Shown: one piece after another, positions 9,238 through 17,979 of the stretch
Layout of the letters: each line of letters starts with the position of its first letter
How positions within the stretch are numbered: the first letter of the stretch is position 1
Assembly: GCF_003952365.1 (NCBI RefSeq)
Contig: NZ_CP034443.1
Coordinates: 3,279,001 to 3,343,000, forward strand
Direction of reading: 5' to 3'
Length of the DNA: 64,000 bases
Source of the DNA: Mesorhizobium sp. M9A.F.Ca.ET.002.03.1.2
GTDB taxonomy: Bacteria > Pseudomonadota > Alphaproteobacteria > Rhizobiales > Rhizobiaceae
Program-made: the position numbers and the translations under genes
Notes under the pieces: generated by a model
Database searches by the model: none
The model's input: the letters and a program-made list of their open reading frames with translations, nothing else
What the model was told of the DNA's origin: nothing

Positions 9238-9918
9238 TCACGCTTGCCCCGGCTCAGACGCCAGCGATTTTGTAAGTCGCGTCGCCAGCTGTTCTCCCGC
9301 TTGCTTGGCGGCGGCGTGCGCCTGCTTAAGATTAGACGCCGCGAGGTCCCGCAACGAGGCCATAGCGGGATTAACATCAGCGAGGGTCAGCTCGACATCG
9401 ATGAGTTGGAGGTCCAATCCCCAGCCGTCTTCGAAGATGCGCCTAAGCCAGGGCGTCGCGTGGTCCCAGCCTTCCTTCAGCATGCCAGGGCCGTACGCGC
9501 CTCCACGCGCTGAGATCAGATAGGCGGGACGCTTCGAGATCGGCGACGCCACCTTAACGGTGAAACGCGGTTCGGTGACCAGAAGGTCAATCCACGCCTT
9601 TGCGTGTTGCGAAACAGCGTAATTGTAGAGCGGAACCGAAAAAATGAAGGCATCTGCTGCCAGCATCCCATCGGCCAATTTGGTTGCCAGCGCTGCCGCC
9701 TCCACCTCCTCCGTCGTGCGTTCGCTGAGGGCCTTTGGACCAGCCTGCACGGCACGGGCCCAAGCTGTTGCAGGCAGGGGTGAAAGGCCAACGTCCCGCC
9801 TCACGACATCCAGCTCTGCCAGTTGCGTTCGGATAGAGTCCTCGAGCGTTGAAGCTAGAGCGCGGCTTTGAGAGCCGACGGCACGAATGCTTGCATCCAA
9901 ACGAAAAATCGTCGTCAC
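9238..9918 (-). CDS. azoR: FMN-dependent NADH-azoreductase
   Basis: 226 residues with a flavodoxin-like fold. The N-terminal FRLDASIR with following SQSRAL is the AzoR phosphate/FMN loop region, and VPLYNYAVSQHAKAWIDLL in the middle is the family's signature around the flavin. It reduces quinones and azo compounds with NADH. The start is a GTG at 9918, three bases after the stop of the upstream alpha/beta hydrolase, so the pair forms an operon. ISARGGAYG lies in the expected flavin-ring loop. The neighbouring TetR-type gene suggests control by a toxic or electrophilic compound; that is inference. Confidence 0.86.
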   Translation of the reverse strand: MTTIFRLDASIRAVGSQSRALASTLEDSIRTQLAELDVVRRDVGLSPLPATAWARAVQAGPKALSERTTEEVEAAALATKLADGMLAADAFIFSVPLYNYAVSQHAKAWIDLLVTEPRFTVKVASPISKRPAYLISARGGAYGPGMLKEGWDHATPWLRRIFEDGWGLDLQLIDVELTLADVNPAMASLRDLAASNLKQAHAAAKQAGEQLATRLTKSLASEPGQA

Positions 9919-9921
9919 GGC

Positions 9922-10893
9922 TCAAGCCTTCCTCTTCTTGAGAAAGGCGACCAGCGCCTCATTCACTGCCTCAGACGCCTCGAGCTGTGGCCAGTGCCCG
10001 ACGCCCTCAAGTGGTAGGAACCCCTGGAGGTTTGGCACGGCCGGCTTGAGATCTTCCTCGTTCAAAGCTCGCATCTTAACCATGCTGTCTGCTGTGCCAT
10101 ACGCAAAGAAGGCTGGCTGTCGGATCTTCGCCCCGGCAAATGCTTTTGCTTGGTCGAAATAGGGCTGCATGCCGCGATAGATATTCAGTGGGCCGTGGAA
10201 TCCATCACGCTGGAAGCCTGCGATCATCGTCTCGGCGTCCTCGCGGTCAGCGAAGGGCGGGATGCCGATCGGGGATGGCCGGTGCATATCTTTGCTTGGG
10301 TCCATCGGCCCCCATGCTTCGGAAGCATGGGGCAACCCCGACATCCAATAGAGAGCGCCCGGGAAAGTCGTGGCCGCATCCGCCCACTCCTGGTCGGCCT
10401 CCGGCTTCATGTGGCGGAACATATAAAAGGCTCCCTCCTTGCCGGCGGCCTTGAGCATTTCGAGCATGCTGGGCCCCGCACCCGGTAGCACCGGAGGGAC
10501 ACTGAGGCCGAAGACCGCGTCAAACAGATCCGGACGCATCACCGCCGCGTTCCAGCTCACCGTCGCACCGAAGTCGTGGCCGACCAGGCTAGCGCGCTCG
10601 ATCCCGAGTTCCGTGAGGATGCCGACAAGGTCTCCGACATGGTAGAGAACCGTGTAAAGCGCGGCGTCTTCAGGCTTGGAGCTATCGCCATAGCCACGCG
10701 TATCGAACGATATCGCGCGGTAACCCGCGGCCGCGACTGCCGCCATCTGCCGGCGCCAGCCCCGCCATCCGTCAGGAAAGCCGTGGACGAACAGCACAGC
10801 CGGGCCCTCGCCTTCCTCGACAACGTTCAGCTTGACGCCATTGGTTTCTACAAAGGTCTGCTTCAGCGGTTTATTCCGATCCATGAAACTCAT
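9922..10893 (-). CDS. Alpha/beta hydrolase, epoxide-hydrolase-like
   Basis: 323 residues from the ATG at 10893, preceded by GGAG at good spacing; an upstream start at 10968 adds 25 unconserved residues. The oxyanion region HGFPDGWRGW and the nucleophile elbow GHDFGATVSW carry Asp as nucleophile, as in epoxide hydrolases and haloalkane dehalogenases. The C-terminal histidine is in EGVGHWPQLE, with a plausible acid before it. It is the first gene of a pair with azoR (3-base gap). The substrate is unknown. Confidence 0.84.
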   Translation of the reverse strand: MSFMDRNKPLKQTFVETNGVKLNVVEEGEGPAVLFVHGFPDGWRGWRRQMAAVAAAGYRAISFDTRGYGDSSKPEDAALYTVLYHVGDLVGILTELGIERASLVGHDFGATVSWNAAVMRPDLFDAVFGLSVPPVLPGAGPSMLEMLKAAGKEGAFYMFRHMKPEADQEWADAATTFPGALYWMSGLPHASEAWGPMDPSKDMHRPSPIGIPPFADREDAETMIAGFQRDGFHGPLNIYRGMQPYFDQAKAFAGAKIRQPAFFAYGTADSMVKMRALNEEDLKPAVPNLQGFLPLEGVGHWPQLEASEAVNEALVAFLKKRKA

Positions 10894-11035
10894 CTTTGAT
10901 ACTCCATTTGAATTGTGAAATTGACGCACGCGGTGCGGCGACCACTGAGATCGATCTGTGAAGTACACATTTCGATAATAGTTCGCGTGCGGTCGAGATG
11001 GTGTTCGGCTTTACTTGAGACTCTCTGTCATCCGT

Positions 11036-11077
11036 CTCCGAGTCAGGTCGGCAGACAAGCCGCTGCCTGACTCCGAG
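11036..11077. repeat. Inverted repeat between the hydrolase pair and the truncated hydratase
   Basis: CTCCGAGTCAGG (11036-11047) and CCTGACTCCGAG (11066-11077) pair over 12 bases with one mismatch. It starts 8 bases beyond the broken end of the enoyl-CoA hydratase remnant and could be an operator, a transcript end or a scar. There is no T-run. Confidence 0.5.
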
Positions 11078-11085
11078 AATTGATG

Positions 11086-11373
11086 TCAGCACCGGATGGG
11101 CAGTTCCTCGATCAGGCGGACCGAAGCCAGGATGTGTGCTGCAAACGCTTCGAGGAATTTCGAGCCCTTGTCCCCGATGGCACCCAGATCGTCTGCCACG
11201 GCAAAGTTGCCGGACGCGGACGCCAAGTGAAGGACACGGATGTCGCTTGCATATGCTTGGCGAACGGCAGCCCTCAGCGACGAGGGAAAGTCGGACCCTG
11301 GCTCGCTGTCTGCATCACCGAGCAAGATCAGCCTGCCCACGGCACCGTGTTGCTCGAAGCGGAACGTACTCAT
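11086..11373 (-). pseudogene. Truncated enoyl-CoA hydratase/isomerase (N-terminal third only)
   Basis: 95 codons resemble the start of a crotonase-fold protein: GRLILL, LRAAVRQA, VLHLASASGNFAVADDLG and the helix ending in IEELPI, after which the family continues with the A-A-V-x-G-x-A oxyanion segment. Here the frame stops almost at once (ELPIRC then TGA), so the catalytic core is missing. About 160 residues are lost. It is therefore a remnant and unlikely to be active. The remaining part ends close to an inverted repeat at 11036-11077, consistent with a deletion. Its original operon partners may have been the hydrolase and azoR genes. Confidence 0.65.
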
Positions 11374-11408
11374 GTTTTACCTCCTAACTTACTGACTGAT
11401 CTAGCCAG

Positions 11409-11425
11409 GCAGGCCTAACGCCTGC
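11409..11425. promoter_or_regulatory. Candidate operator upstream of the double TetR gene
   Basis: GCAGGC (11409-11414) and GCCTGC (11420-11425) form a dyad with a 5-base spacer in the 136-base divergent gap between the truncated hydratase and the TetR gene. TetR repressors commonly bind such dyads next to their own gene. No footprint-like evidence beyond symmetry and position. Confidence 0.3.
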
Positions 11426-11509
11426 TACAAAACGGCTGGCGTCTCATGTCGCGACTGGCGGATGACCAAGCCAGTTATGTTATGTGCGTTACAAAATAGA
11501 AGACTGTCA

Positions 11510-12742
11510 ATGGCTCGTCCTCGCGCGTTCGAAGAAAGTGAAGTGCTCGATCGCGCAGCGGACGTGTTCGGCCGCCGCGGCTACGACGGATCAACCATGG
11601 CGGAGCTGACTGCCGCGATGGGCTTGAACTCTCCCAGCATCTACGCCGCCTTTGGAAGCAAGCGCGGGCTCTTCGACGCCGTTCTCAGGCGCTGTAGCGC
11701 TCGCGAGGACGAGCACTGGGAATGGGCACTCGCAGCCCCGACAGCCGAAGAAGTCGTCAAACGCTTGCTGACGACCTCGCCCGCGCAGGAGTCCAGCCGC
11801 GTCCTCGTCCATGCGGGCTTGGCGATGGGCAGCAAGAATGCCGACGTCCCCGCTGCGCTGCTTCATCGCCGCCAATCGGCAGAACTGAAGCTTCGAGACC
11901 GGTTCGAAGAGGCGAAACGGACTGGCGAACTCCCCCTGGACGCTGATGCCTCAAGGCTGGCGAGCTATGTGACGTCGGTTCTCGGCGGCCTCGCTATGAA
12001 AGCCGCCGGCGGGGCGCCGCACGCCGAACTGCGAGAGGGTGCCGAACAGGCGGTGGCGGCCTGGCGGGCGATCAGCGACGTTGCAGCCGCCGCGAGCACC
12101 TCATCGAGGGGGGCGGCACCGGCAGGCGAGTTAGGCCGCGACCCGCGAAGGTTCAGCGCTGACACAGCGCTCGATGCTGCCATGAAGGTCTTTTGGACCA
12201 AGGGTTTCGCGGGCGCATCGTTGAATGATCTCACTGAGGCGATGGGAATCACTCGACCCAGTCTCTACGCCGCATTCGGCAACAAAGAAGCATTGTTTTT
12301 CAAGGCCCTCGACCTCTATCAGTCACTTCGTAAAGACTACCTAACTGAAGCGCTCCAAGCTCCGACGGCGCGAGGCGTTTTCGAAGCGCTGCTCAGGGGA
12401 GCGCTACGCGATCAACAGGCAGAGGGGCAACCGCGCGGCTGCCTCATGGTTCTTAACGCAATGCAAGGCGGTGATGAGGCGCAGCCCATTCGCAACGAAG
12501 TCCTCAGGCGCCAGGCCATCGGGCGCGACTTGCTCGCGGCCCGGTTTGAGCGGGCCAAACGCGACGGCGACCTGTTGCCGACCGTCAATGTCGAAGGTCT
12601 CGTGCGCTTTGTCCAATCCCTGATGCACGGCATCCTCATGCAGGGAGGGGCTGGCGCAAGCCAACGTGAGCTTGAGGCGTTGGTTGAGAGCGCCTTGACC
12701 ATGTGGACCGCATCGGCCGAATTACCGATCAGTAAAGATTAG
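11510..12742 (+). CDS. Double TetR-family regulator: two complete repressors in one chain
   Basis: 410 residues, about twice a normal TetR. The first unit (about 1-190) has helix-turn-helix STMAELTAAMGLNSPSIYAAF near 28-48 and a ligand domain. The second (about 215-400) repeats it: SLNDLTEAMGITRPSLYAAFG near 237-257, then a ligand domain with GCLMV near 310-314, a stretch the first unit lacks. A flexible Ala/Ser/Gly-rich linker (about 191-214) joins them. TetR proteins act as dimers, so this could be a single-chain pseudo-dimer or bind two operators. The ATG at 11510 matches a typical TetR start; an in-frame upstream ATG at 11462 is less likely. It is divergent from the hydratase remnant and the hydrolase-azoR pair, its likely targets. 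Confidence 0.88.
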   Translation: MARPRAFEESEVLDRAADVFGRRGYDGSTMAELTAAMGLNSPSIYAAFGSKRGLFDAVLRRCSAREDEHWEWALAAPTAEEVVKRLLTTSPAQESSRVLVHAGLAMGSKNADVPAALLHRRQSAELKLRDRFEEAKRTGELPLDADASRLASYVTSVLGGLAMKAAGGAPHAELREGAEQAVAAWRAISDVAAAASTSSRGAAPAGELGRDPRRFSADTALDAAMKVFWTKGFAGASLNDLTEAMGITRPSLYAAFGNKEALFFKALDLYQSLRKDYLTEALQAPTARGVFEALLRGALRDQQAEGQPRGCLMVLNAMQGGDEAQPIRNEVLRRQAIGRDLLAARFERAKRDGDLLPTVNVEGLVRFVQSLMHGILMQGGAGASQRELEALVESALTMWTASAELPISKD

Positions 12743-12775
12743 GCGCGGATAATCTGTCACGATCTTTACCGATCG
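12726..12775. repeat. Long inverted repeat spanning the stop of the double TetR gene
   Basis: CGATCAGTAAAGAT (12726-12739) pairs with ATCTTTACCGATCG (12762-12775) at 13 of 14 positions with a 22-base loop. The left arm lies in the last codons of the TetR gene. It may be a transcript end without T-run, or a binding site. Confidence 0.5.
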
Positions 12776-13412
12776 ATAGCTTGTCCTTTGCTATCGGGGG
12801 CCTGCTGGGGTTGGAGTAGCCATCGCGGACGCCACAATTCCCGAAGACGACCACTCGCTGCGCTCACGATTTCCGTGAACCAACACGCGCGCGGCGACTA
12901 GTCTGAAACACCGGTAGGCAATTTCTCGTTTGTTGACTCGAAGGACCGCTCATGGGTGCAGGTGTCCGACGCGATAGCTGGCCTTCTCGGGAAGTTCTTT
13001 GACTTTGTGAATCGAAACTCGGCGACCGATCTCAGCGAGGCCCAAGCCGCGTTCAATGATCGACAGAAGCGCGGCCTCGAAACGCTGATCCGCTTGATTG
13101 GTCGATCGATAGAAGAGTGCCCGGCTTTCGTTCACTATGTGGTGTCGCTGGAGGATCAACAACGACGGGCGAGCGTGCTTGGCTTCTAGCCGCCATCACG
13201 GTGGGCTCGTGAATGACCGCTTCTGGAGTTGGCATGGAGAGCCCGGAACGGCTTACTTGAGGTCGGCTGCAGAACGGCAGCTTCTCACATTGCCCAGCCG
13301 ATACCGGATCGTCCGCCCCCGGCCCCAGAGCCGACATTTTTGCGATCAGCTTGGCAAGGACAGCTTCTGTGCAAGCTGCCGTTTCGCGCGGGCGCGCGGC
13401 CTCTATTTCCGG
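12776..13412. other. 637-base stretch without a supported gene
   Basis: It lies between the double TetR gene and the end of the betaine permease gene. A GTG-started frame at 12956-13189 (77 codons, including DLSEAQAAFNDRQKRGLETL) is open, but it has no ribosome-binding site at a fitting distance and no family I recognise, so it is not called. The rest shows no RNA gene or element I can name. Confidence 0.4.
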
Positions 13413-15395
13413 TTACCCCAGCTTTGCCCGTGCCTTCGCTGTCCAGGCGTTGAACAGTCGGTCGGCGATGATGCCGATGAAGGCGATGGCGAGGCCTGCG
13501 ACGATGCCGCGGCCGGAATCGGCCTTGGACAGCGCGATGAACACCTCCTGGCCGAGATCGCGCGTGCCGACCATGGCGCAGATGATGATCATCGCCAGCG
13601 CCATCAGGATCGTCTGGTTGACCCCCAGCATGATCTCGGGCAACGCCAGCGGCAGCTGTACGCGCAGGAACGTCTGGCGCTTGGTGCAGCCCGACACTTT
13701 TGCCGCTTCGATCAGCGCCGGCGGCACCTGCCTGAGGCCGTGATTGGTGTAGCGGATAGCCGGCACCACGGCGAAGGCGACGGTCGCGATCATCGCCGTC
13801 ACGTCGCCGACGCGGAACAGCATCACCACCGGAATGATGAAGCAGAACGACGGCAGCACCTGCAGCGTGTCGATGACCGGGGTGACGATCTTCTCGACAC
13901 GGTCGCTGCGCGATGCCATCAGCCCGATCGGGATGCCGATCAGACACGCGATAAAGGCCGAGATGCCGCACAGGTAGACCGTCGCCATGGTCTTTTCCCA
14001 AAGCCCGGTCACCGCGCAGAAGGCGGTCAGCGCCGCGACCAGGGCGGCCAGGCGCAGGCCGCCGAGCTGGTAGCCGGCAAGGCCGAGCAGGAACACTGCG
14101 CCCAGCCACGGAAAACCCTCGCAGAAGGCGCGCACCGGGTTCAGTACGTTGAGGATCAGCGCCACGCGGAACGCCTCGATCGTGTCGAAGAAATTGATCG
14201 TGATCCAGCTCACCGCTGCCTTCCACATGGGCGCGGTGGTGAGGGTCATCGCCTTCGGCAATGCCGCGAACGCAGGCACGAATAAGCCGAGCAGCGTGGT
14301 GGCGGTAACAATAGCGATGGCCAGCGTCAGATTGGGGTAGCGCCGCCAGAAGCTTGGGCTCACCTCCTGATAGGCATGGCCCTTGGCGTGATTGCGCGCA
14401 ATCGCCTGGCTCAGCCGGTCTAGCGCGATCGCCAGCGCGACGATGGCGAGGCCGGCTTCCATCGCCTCGCCGACCTTCAGAGCGCGCAGCGCCAAAAGCA
14501 CGTCGTAGCCGAGGCCGCCGGCGCCGATCATCGAGGCGATGATGACCATGTTGAGCGCCAGCATGATCACCTGGTTGACGCCGACCATCAATGTGGGGCG
14601 CGCCGACGGCAAAAGCACCCGCCACAGTTTCTGGCGCGCCGTGCAGCCGGCCATCTCGCTGAAATCGTCGATCTCGGACGGCACCCGCGACAGCCCCAGC
14701 ATTGTCGCGCGCACCATTGGCGGCGTCGCGAAAATGGCCGTCGCGATCATCGCCGAAACCGGGCTGTTGCCGAACAGGAGCAACATCGGGATCAGATAGG
14801 CGAAGGTCGGGATGGTCTGCATCAGGTCGAGGGCAGGGGAGATCAACAGCCTCTCCGCCCATGGCTTGCGCCACGCCCAGATGCCGACGAACAGGCCGGT
14901 GACGATGCAGAACGGTACGGCGATGGAGATCAGCCCGAGCGTCAGCATGGCGCTGGTCCATTGGCCGAACAGCGCGATATAGAGGAAACAGCCGCCGACC
15001 AGCGCGCCAAGCTTCCAGCCGCCGGCGGCGCGTCCGGCCAGGAATGCGGCAATGCAGACGCCGACCCAGGACAGGCGCGGCAAGACGATCATATCCGCAC
15101 CATGGCCGATCTTGAAATTCTTGGCCAAAAGGCTGAGCGCGAAGTCGAGCGGCACGCCGAGCACCGTGGTGATCGACCGCGTCAGCCAGGATAGGTTCCG
15201 CTTCACCCAGTTCATCAGCGCGCTGACCCAGTCGGTGACGGGAACGATTGCGCTGCCCGGATAATTAACCGCCCAAGGCATTCTGTCCTGCAGCAGGAAC
15301 ACGGCAAGCACGACGGCAAGGGCGCAGACCCAGACCACCAGCCAGATCTGGACCGGCCGCGATCTCGCCTCGCTCGTGCTTGCCGTCACCGTCAT
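13413..15395 (-). CDS. Glycine betaine/proline ABC importer, fused double permease (ProW-type)
   Basis: 660 residues, about twice a ProW. It contains two binding-protein-dependent permease domains in tandem. Each has the cytoplasmic EAA-type loop: EMAGCTARQKLWRVLLPSA in the first half and EAAKVSGCTKRQTFLRVQLP in the second, each followed by a GVNQ element. ProW normally works as a homodimer, so this single chain could provide both halves of the channel. It overlaps the ATPase gene by 4 bases (15392-15395). Osmoprotectant import (betaine, proline betaine, choline) is inferred from family and partners. Confidence 0.88.
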   Translation of the reverse strand: MTVTASTSEARSRPVQIWLVVWVCALAVVLAVFLLQDRMPWAVNYPGSAIVPVTDWVSALMNWVKRNLSWLTRSITTVLGVPLDFALSLLAKNFKIGHGADMIVLPRLSWVGVCIAAFLAGRAAGGWKLGALVGGCFLYIALFGQWTSAMLTLGLISIAVPFCIVTGLFVGIWAWRKPWAERLLISPALDLMQTIPTFAYLIPMLLLFGNSPVSAMIATAIFATPPMVRATMLGLSRVPSEIDDFSEMAGCTARQKLWRVLLPSARPTLMVGVNQVIMLALNMVIIASMIGAGGLGYDVLLALRALKVGEAMEAGLAIVALAIALDRLSQAIARNHAKGHAYQEVSPSFWRRYPNLTLAIAIVTATTLLGLFVPAFAALPKAMTLTTAPMWKAAVSWITINFFDTIEAFRVALILNVLNPVRAFCEGFPWLGAVFLLGLAGYQLGGLRLAALVAALTAFCAVTGLWEKTMATVYLCGISAFIACLIGIPIGLMASRSDRVEKIVTPVIDTLQVLPSFCFIIPVVMLFRVGDVTAMIATVAFAVVPAIRYTNHGLRQVPPALIEAAKVSGCTKRQTFLRVQLPLALPEIMLGVNQTILMALAMIIICAMVGTRDLGQEVFIALSKADSGRGIVAGLAIAFIGIIADRLFNAWTAKARAKLG

Positions 15396-16477
15396 GCGCC
15401 GGCCCCATGGCGCTCGATGCCTGCCAGAAGATCGATCACCGCTTGCGGCGTAACCTCGCCGATCGGCTTGCCGGTGCCGTTGACCACGGCGAACGGCTTG
15501 CCGGACGACACGATATCAGCCGAAAAACTTGATATCTTGGCATCCGGCGCGACCACGCCGCCATGCTCGGCGCCGTCGCAGGCGCGCATCAGGCTTCGCG
15601 CCGAGATCACCTTGGCGCGGTCGACGTCGCGGGTGAATTCGGCGACATAGTCGGTTGCCGGGTTGACCACCAGCTCTTCCGGCGTGCCGATCTGGATGAC
15701 CTCGCCGTCCTTCATGATGGCGATGCGGTCGGCCAGCCGGATGGCCTCGTCGAAATCATGGGTGATGAAGACGATGGTCTTGTGCAGCATGGTCTGCAGC
15801 CGCATCAGCTCGTCCTGCATCTCGCGGCGGATCAGCGGATCGAGCGCCGAAAACGGCTCGTCGAGAAACCAGATCTCCGGCTTGGTGGCGAGGCTGCGGG
15901 CGATGCCGACGCGCTGCTGCTGGCCGCCTGAAAGCTCGCGCGGATAGAAATGCTCGCGGCCGCGCAGGCCGACAAGCTCGATGACCTCGCGTGCCCGCTT
16001 TTCGCGCGTCGGCCGGTCCTGTCCCTGGATGCCCAGTGGAAAGGCGATGTTCTCCAGCACGTTCAGATGCGGCAAAAGTGCAAAATTCTGGAACACCATG
16101 CCCATGCGATGGCGCCTGAGCTCGATCAGCGCGGCATCGGAAATCTTGAGGAGATCCTTGCCCTCGAATTCGACCTTGCCGTGGGTCGGCTCGACCAGCC
16201 GCGACATGCAGCGCACCAGCGTCGATTTGCCGGAGCCGGACAGACCCATGATGATGAAGATCTCGCCCTGGCGGATTTCAAGGTCGACGGCGCGCACCGC
16301 ACCGACCAGCCCGGCGGCCGCGACATCCGCCATGCTGGCCTTGCCGTCGCGCTGGCGGATGAAATTGACCGCGTTCGCCCCGAACAGCTTCCAGACGTTG
16401 CGGCAGGCAAGTTTTATCGGGCGGGCATCCTTTGGCGTGCCTGCCGCTTGCCGCCCCTGTTCAGTCGTATTGGCCAT
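15392..16477 (-). CDS. Glycine betaine/proline ABC importer, ATP-binding protein (ProV-type)
   Basis: 361 residues. The ATPase core has Walker A GLSGSGKST (78-86), signature LSGGQQQRV (182-190) and Walker B IWFLDEP (202-208). The N-terminal stretch KLFGANAVNFI and the extension between it and Walker A are typical of ProV/OpuA. After about residue 270 a C-terminal regulatory region follows, shorter than a full tandem CBS pair. The ATG at 16477 was chosen; an upstream start adds a 14-residue leader. It sits between the binding protein and the double permease in one transcript. Confidence 0.88.
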   Translation of the reverse strand: MANTTEQGRQAAGTPKDARPIKLACRNVWKLFGANAVNFIRQRDGKASMADVAAAGLVGAVRAVDLEIRQGEIFIIMGLSGSGKSTLVRCMSRLVEPTHGKVEFEGKDLLKISDAALIELRRHRMGMVFQNFALLPHLNVLENIAFPLGIQGQDRPTREKRAREVIELVGLRGREHFYPRELSGGQQQRVGIARSLATKPEIWFLDEPFSALDPLIRREMQDELMRLQTMLHKTIVFITHDFDEAIRLADRIAIMKDGEVIQIGTPEELVVNPATDYVAEFTRDVDRAKVISARSLMRACDGAEHGGVVAPDAKISSFSADIVSSGKPFAVVNGTGKPIGEVTPQAVIDLLAGIERHGAGA

Positions 16478-16553
16478 GCAATCGTCCTTCTGGAATATGG
16501 GATAGAGACCCGGCCACAAGGAGCCGGATCTCGCAGTTTTCCAGTTGGAACGA

Positions 16554-17528
16554 TCACTCGGCCCAGGCTTTCCAGTCGGCTTCGTGGGCGGCGATCCAGG
16601 CAGCCGCGACGTCTTCCGGCGTCTTGCCTTCGAGATCGATCTCGCCGCTCATCTTGTTGAGCTCGTCGGTGTCGACCGTGTAGTTTTTTGCGACCTTGTA
16701 GGCGACCGGCCATTTGTCCTTCATGCCGGCCCAGGAGTATTTCCAGATCTCGCCATGCGGCTTGCCGCAGTCATACTTCTCATCGGGGTTCACGCCCCAT
16801 TTCGGGTCATTGTAGCACTCCGCCGTATAGTCGGGGAATTCGACCCATTCGCCCTTGTATTTGGCCGGCGCCCAATGCGGTGAATAGACCCACAGCATGA
16901 TCGGCGCCTTGCGCTGGTAGGCCGAATCCAGTTCGGCGAACATCGCCGCGTCGGTGCCGGCATGGATGACGGTGAAGGGCAGTTTCAGCGACGCGGCACG
17001 CTCGTCGTCAAAACCTTCCCACGTCACGGGACCGCCGAGATAGCGGCCGTTCGGCGCCGTTTCGGCGGTCGAGAAGGCCTCGGCGCATTTCGGGTCCTTC
17101 AGCGCTTCCCAGTTTGGCAGGCCCGGGCATTTCTCTTTCATGTATTCGGGATACCACCATTCTTCCTTGGCCTTGGGCCCGAGCGCGCCGAGGCGTTCGG
17201 TCTGCCCGGTCGCATCCGAGGCCTTCATGGCTTCGCCGGCCGTCGTGTCCCAGAACTCCAGCGCGACATCGAGGTCGCCATTGGTAAGGCCGGTGGTCAG
17301 GCTGGAGAGATAGTCGGCGGTCGGGTACTCGACCGTGTATCCAAGCTTTTCAAGAATGCCGCCGAGGATCTTGGCGTTCAGGTTGACGCTGGTCCAGTCG
17401 AACAGCGCGATCTTGATCGGGTCGTTGGATTCTGGCGCCGCCGCATGGGCCGAAGGCGTGAGTGCACTTGCCGCGGCAAGCGCCAGGGCTCCCATTGATA
17501 AGTTCGAAATCATACTCCGAAGTGACAT
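16554..17528 (-). CDS. Glycine betaine-type ABC substrate-binding protein (ProX/OpuAC-like)
   Basis: 324 residues with a signal peptide ending near ALTPSAHAA. The mature part opens with IKIALFDWTSVNLNAKI and carries LEFWDTTAG, WWYPEYM, WVYSPHWAPA and KYSWAG, rich in the tryptophans that form the aromatic cage for quaternary amines in this family. It is the first gene of the three-gene importer; the gap to the ATPase is 76 bases. Substrate is inferred as betaine or a related compound. Confidence 0.88.
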   Translation of the reverse strand: MSLRSMISNLSMGALALAAASALTPSAHAAAPESNDPIKIALFDWTSVNLNAKILGGILEKLGYTVEYPTADYLSSLTTGLTNGDLDVALEFWDTTAGEAMKASDATGQTERLGALGPKAKEEWWYPEYMKEKCPGLPNWEALKDPKCAEAFSTAETAPNGRYLGGPVTWEGFDDERAASLKLPFTVIHAGTDAAMFAELDSAYQRKAPIMLWVYSPHWAPAKYKGEWVEFPDYTAECYNDPKWGVNPDEKYDCGKPHGEIWKYSWAGMKDKWPVAYKVAKNYTVDTDELNKMSGEIDLEGKTPEDVAAAWIAAHEADWKAWAE

Positions 17529-17979
17529 GCCTGTTCTCCTGTCAAGCTTTGGTGGAAGTTATCTTTCGTTCCCTTGTTACGTCTTTTTTTGATTGTGTTG
17601 GAAAAGCCGGTCGTTGCGCAAGGCCATTGGCATCATATTGCTGCCGGCGTTGAAGCCGACGCAGAGCGAATGGTGCCCACTTCGATGAAGATGTCGTGCG
17701 GGACGGGTTCGCGTCATGGCTGCCGATGGGTCGCTGCCGGAGCGGTGATCCGCTGATCGATCGCCGGTGCTGCGGCGCTCTGAAACGTGCGAGCCATCAA
17801 AGGTCCCATGATCTCGGCTGTCGCTTGGGCAAGCCAGCGGCTCGCCGAAGCTATTTTCATGGGATGAAATTATATATACCAACATTCATGTCGCGCAACG
17901 GATATTGCCGTGCGGATTGTGCAAATCGATCGCAGCTTCGCCGCCTGCCGATTATCCCGGCAGGTTGCTGCGTCGTTGC
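17529..17979. other. 451-base stretch, no gene recognised
   Basis: It separates the betaine-type binding protein (promoter side) from the end of a downstream-running dehydrogenase gene. Short frames here have no ribosome-binding site or family match. It should contain the promoter of the importer; no clear -35/-10 pair stood out. Confidence 0.4.

Noticed and set aside
12956-13189. 77-codon GTG-started frame
   Set aside because: No ribosome-binding site at a fitting distance and no recognised family; left uncalled.
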